Below are positions 6,445 to 6,666 of a stretch of DNA of 6,666 bases, in pieces. The notes under the pieces are model-generated. The model was not told the DNA's origin. It saw only the letters and a list, made by a program, of their open reading frames with translations, and did not search any database. The first letter of the stretch is position 1. The number at the start of each line of letters is the position of its first letter. The stretch is from positions 1 to 6,666 of the forward strand of contig JAUVBC010000126.1 of assembly GCA_030591405.1 (NCBI GenBank). Direction: 5' to 3'. Position numbers and translations under genes: made by a program. This DNA comes from Candidatus Zixiibacteriota bacterium. GTDB lineage: Bacteria; Zixibacteria; MSB-5A5; GN15; PGXB01.

Positions 6445-6453
6445 GCTATATAA

Positions 6454-6522
6454 TTTTTATCATCGTTGCATATTCTTTCGACTAATATAGCAGAAAGAAT
6501 ATGATATTTTATTTTTATCATC
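6454..6522. repeat. 11-bp direct repeat flanking the inverted repeat
   Basis: TTTTTATCATC occurs at 6454-6464 and again at 6512-6522, 58 bases apart, one copy on each side of the inverted repeat. The sequence is AT-rich, so chance is possible, but two exact copies bracketing a perfect palindrome is a notable arrangement for a control region. Confidence 0.6.
6469..6503. repeat. 11-bp perfect inverted repeat upstream of htrA
   Basis: CATATTCTTTC (6469-6479) and GAAAGAATATG (6493-6503) are exact reverse complements separated by 13 bases, with arm centres 24 bases apart. The element sits 37 bases upstream of the protease start codon and overlaps the candidate -10. It may be an operator for a dimeric regulator or an RNA hairpin in the leader. 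A T-rich stretch follows it on the plus strand, but no plus-strand gene lies upstream to be terminated. Confidence 0.75.
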
Positions 6523-6524
6523 AA
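6496..6524 (-). promoter_or_regulatory. Candidate promoter of the HtrA operon
   Basis: On the minus strand TTGATG (6524-6519) and TATTCT (6501-6496) are separated by 17 bases, each four of six to the sigma70 consensus. Transcription would start near 6488, giving a leader of about 55 bases. The -10 hexamer lies inside one arm of the inverted repeat 6469-6503 and the -35 overlaps one copy of the direct repeat, as expected if a regulator controls it. Another element farther up is TATAAT (minus strand, 6565-6560), which lacks a clear -35. Confidence 0.35.
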
Positions 6525-6666
6525 GTTTTTTAACAGTTTATCGAACAAAAAGTTCAGGAATTATAATCAGTCTGACTATTTATTACATTTAACACAAACC
6601 GGTAGCGACTGTCTTTAATGTCAAGCGATTTTTGGGTTCCAGTGTTCATTTTTTTTGAGCATTAAG

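Noticed and set aside
6469..6516. Inverted repeat plus T-rich stretch as a plus-strand terminator
   Set aside because: No plus-strand gene precedes it between the convergent terminator and this point, so a regulatory role for the minus-strand operon is more sensible, though a terminator for antisense transcripts cannot be excluded.
6596..6624. Perfect TTGACA on the minus strand (6624-6619) as an htrA promoter
   Set aside because: At spacings of 16-18 bases the -10 region is GC-containing (CGGTTT and neighbours) with no resemblance to TATAAT, so the hexamer alone is not enough.

Overview
The window is a moderately AT-rich stretch of bacterial chromosome from a diderm (Gram-negative-type) organism. 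A TolC-like outer-membrane factor and secreted HtrA-type periplasmic proteins imply an outer membrane. Gene style (stand-alone PAS-PAS-LuxR regulator, tandem two-PDZ HtrA proteins, an orphan acidic coiled-coil protein) resembles uncultured lineages such as Zixibacteria or other FCB/deltaproteobacterial-type bacteria. That placement is an impression; nothing here fixes the taxon.

Layout. Positions 1-362 (+) hold the 3' end of a TolC/outer-membrane efflux protein gene, followed by a short hairpin with a T-run. Positions 456-1319 (+) encode an unrecognised acidic, cysteine-free, largely helical protein, closed by a good intrinsic terminator near 1372-1407. Positions 1500-2822 (+) encode a cytoplasmic PAS-PAS-LuxR-type transcription factor with a well-formed sigma70-like promoter at 1411-1439. 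A 277-base spacer (2823-3099) contains a GC-rich hairpin and no gene I can support. Positions 3100-3489 (+) encode a small thioredoxin-fold protein of the ArsC/Spx type whose usual first active-site cysteine is replaced by aspartate. A strong hairpin terminator (3538-3575) separates it from the convergent minus-strand genes.

The minus-strand operon (6432 down to 3612) has two genes. The upstream one encodes a complete HtrA/Deg serine protease (signal peptide, His-Asp-Ser triad, two PDZ domains). The downstream one overlaps it by 8 bases and encodes a secreted paralogue with the same architecture in which all three catalytic residues are replaced. This is an apparent protease/pseudoprotease pair under coupled translation. 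The 234 bases upstream of the operon contain an 11-bp perfect inverted repeat flanked by an 11-bp direct repeat, overlapping a candidate promoter; this is the best regulatory candidate in the window.

I see no tRNA, rRNA, CRISPR array, insertion sequence, attachment site or recognisable defence system. The most interesting item is the coupled active/inactive HtrA pair with its nested-repeat control region, followed by the atypical ArsC/Spx-like protein and the orphan acidic protein.
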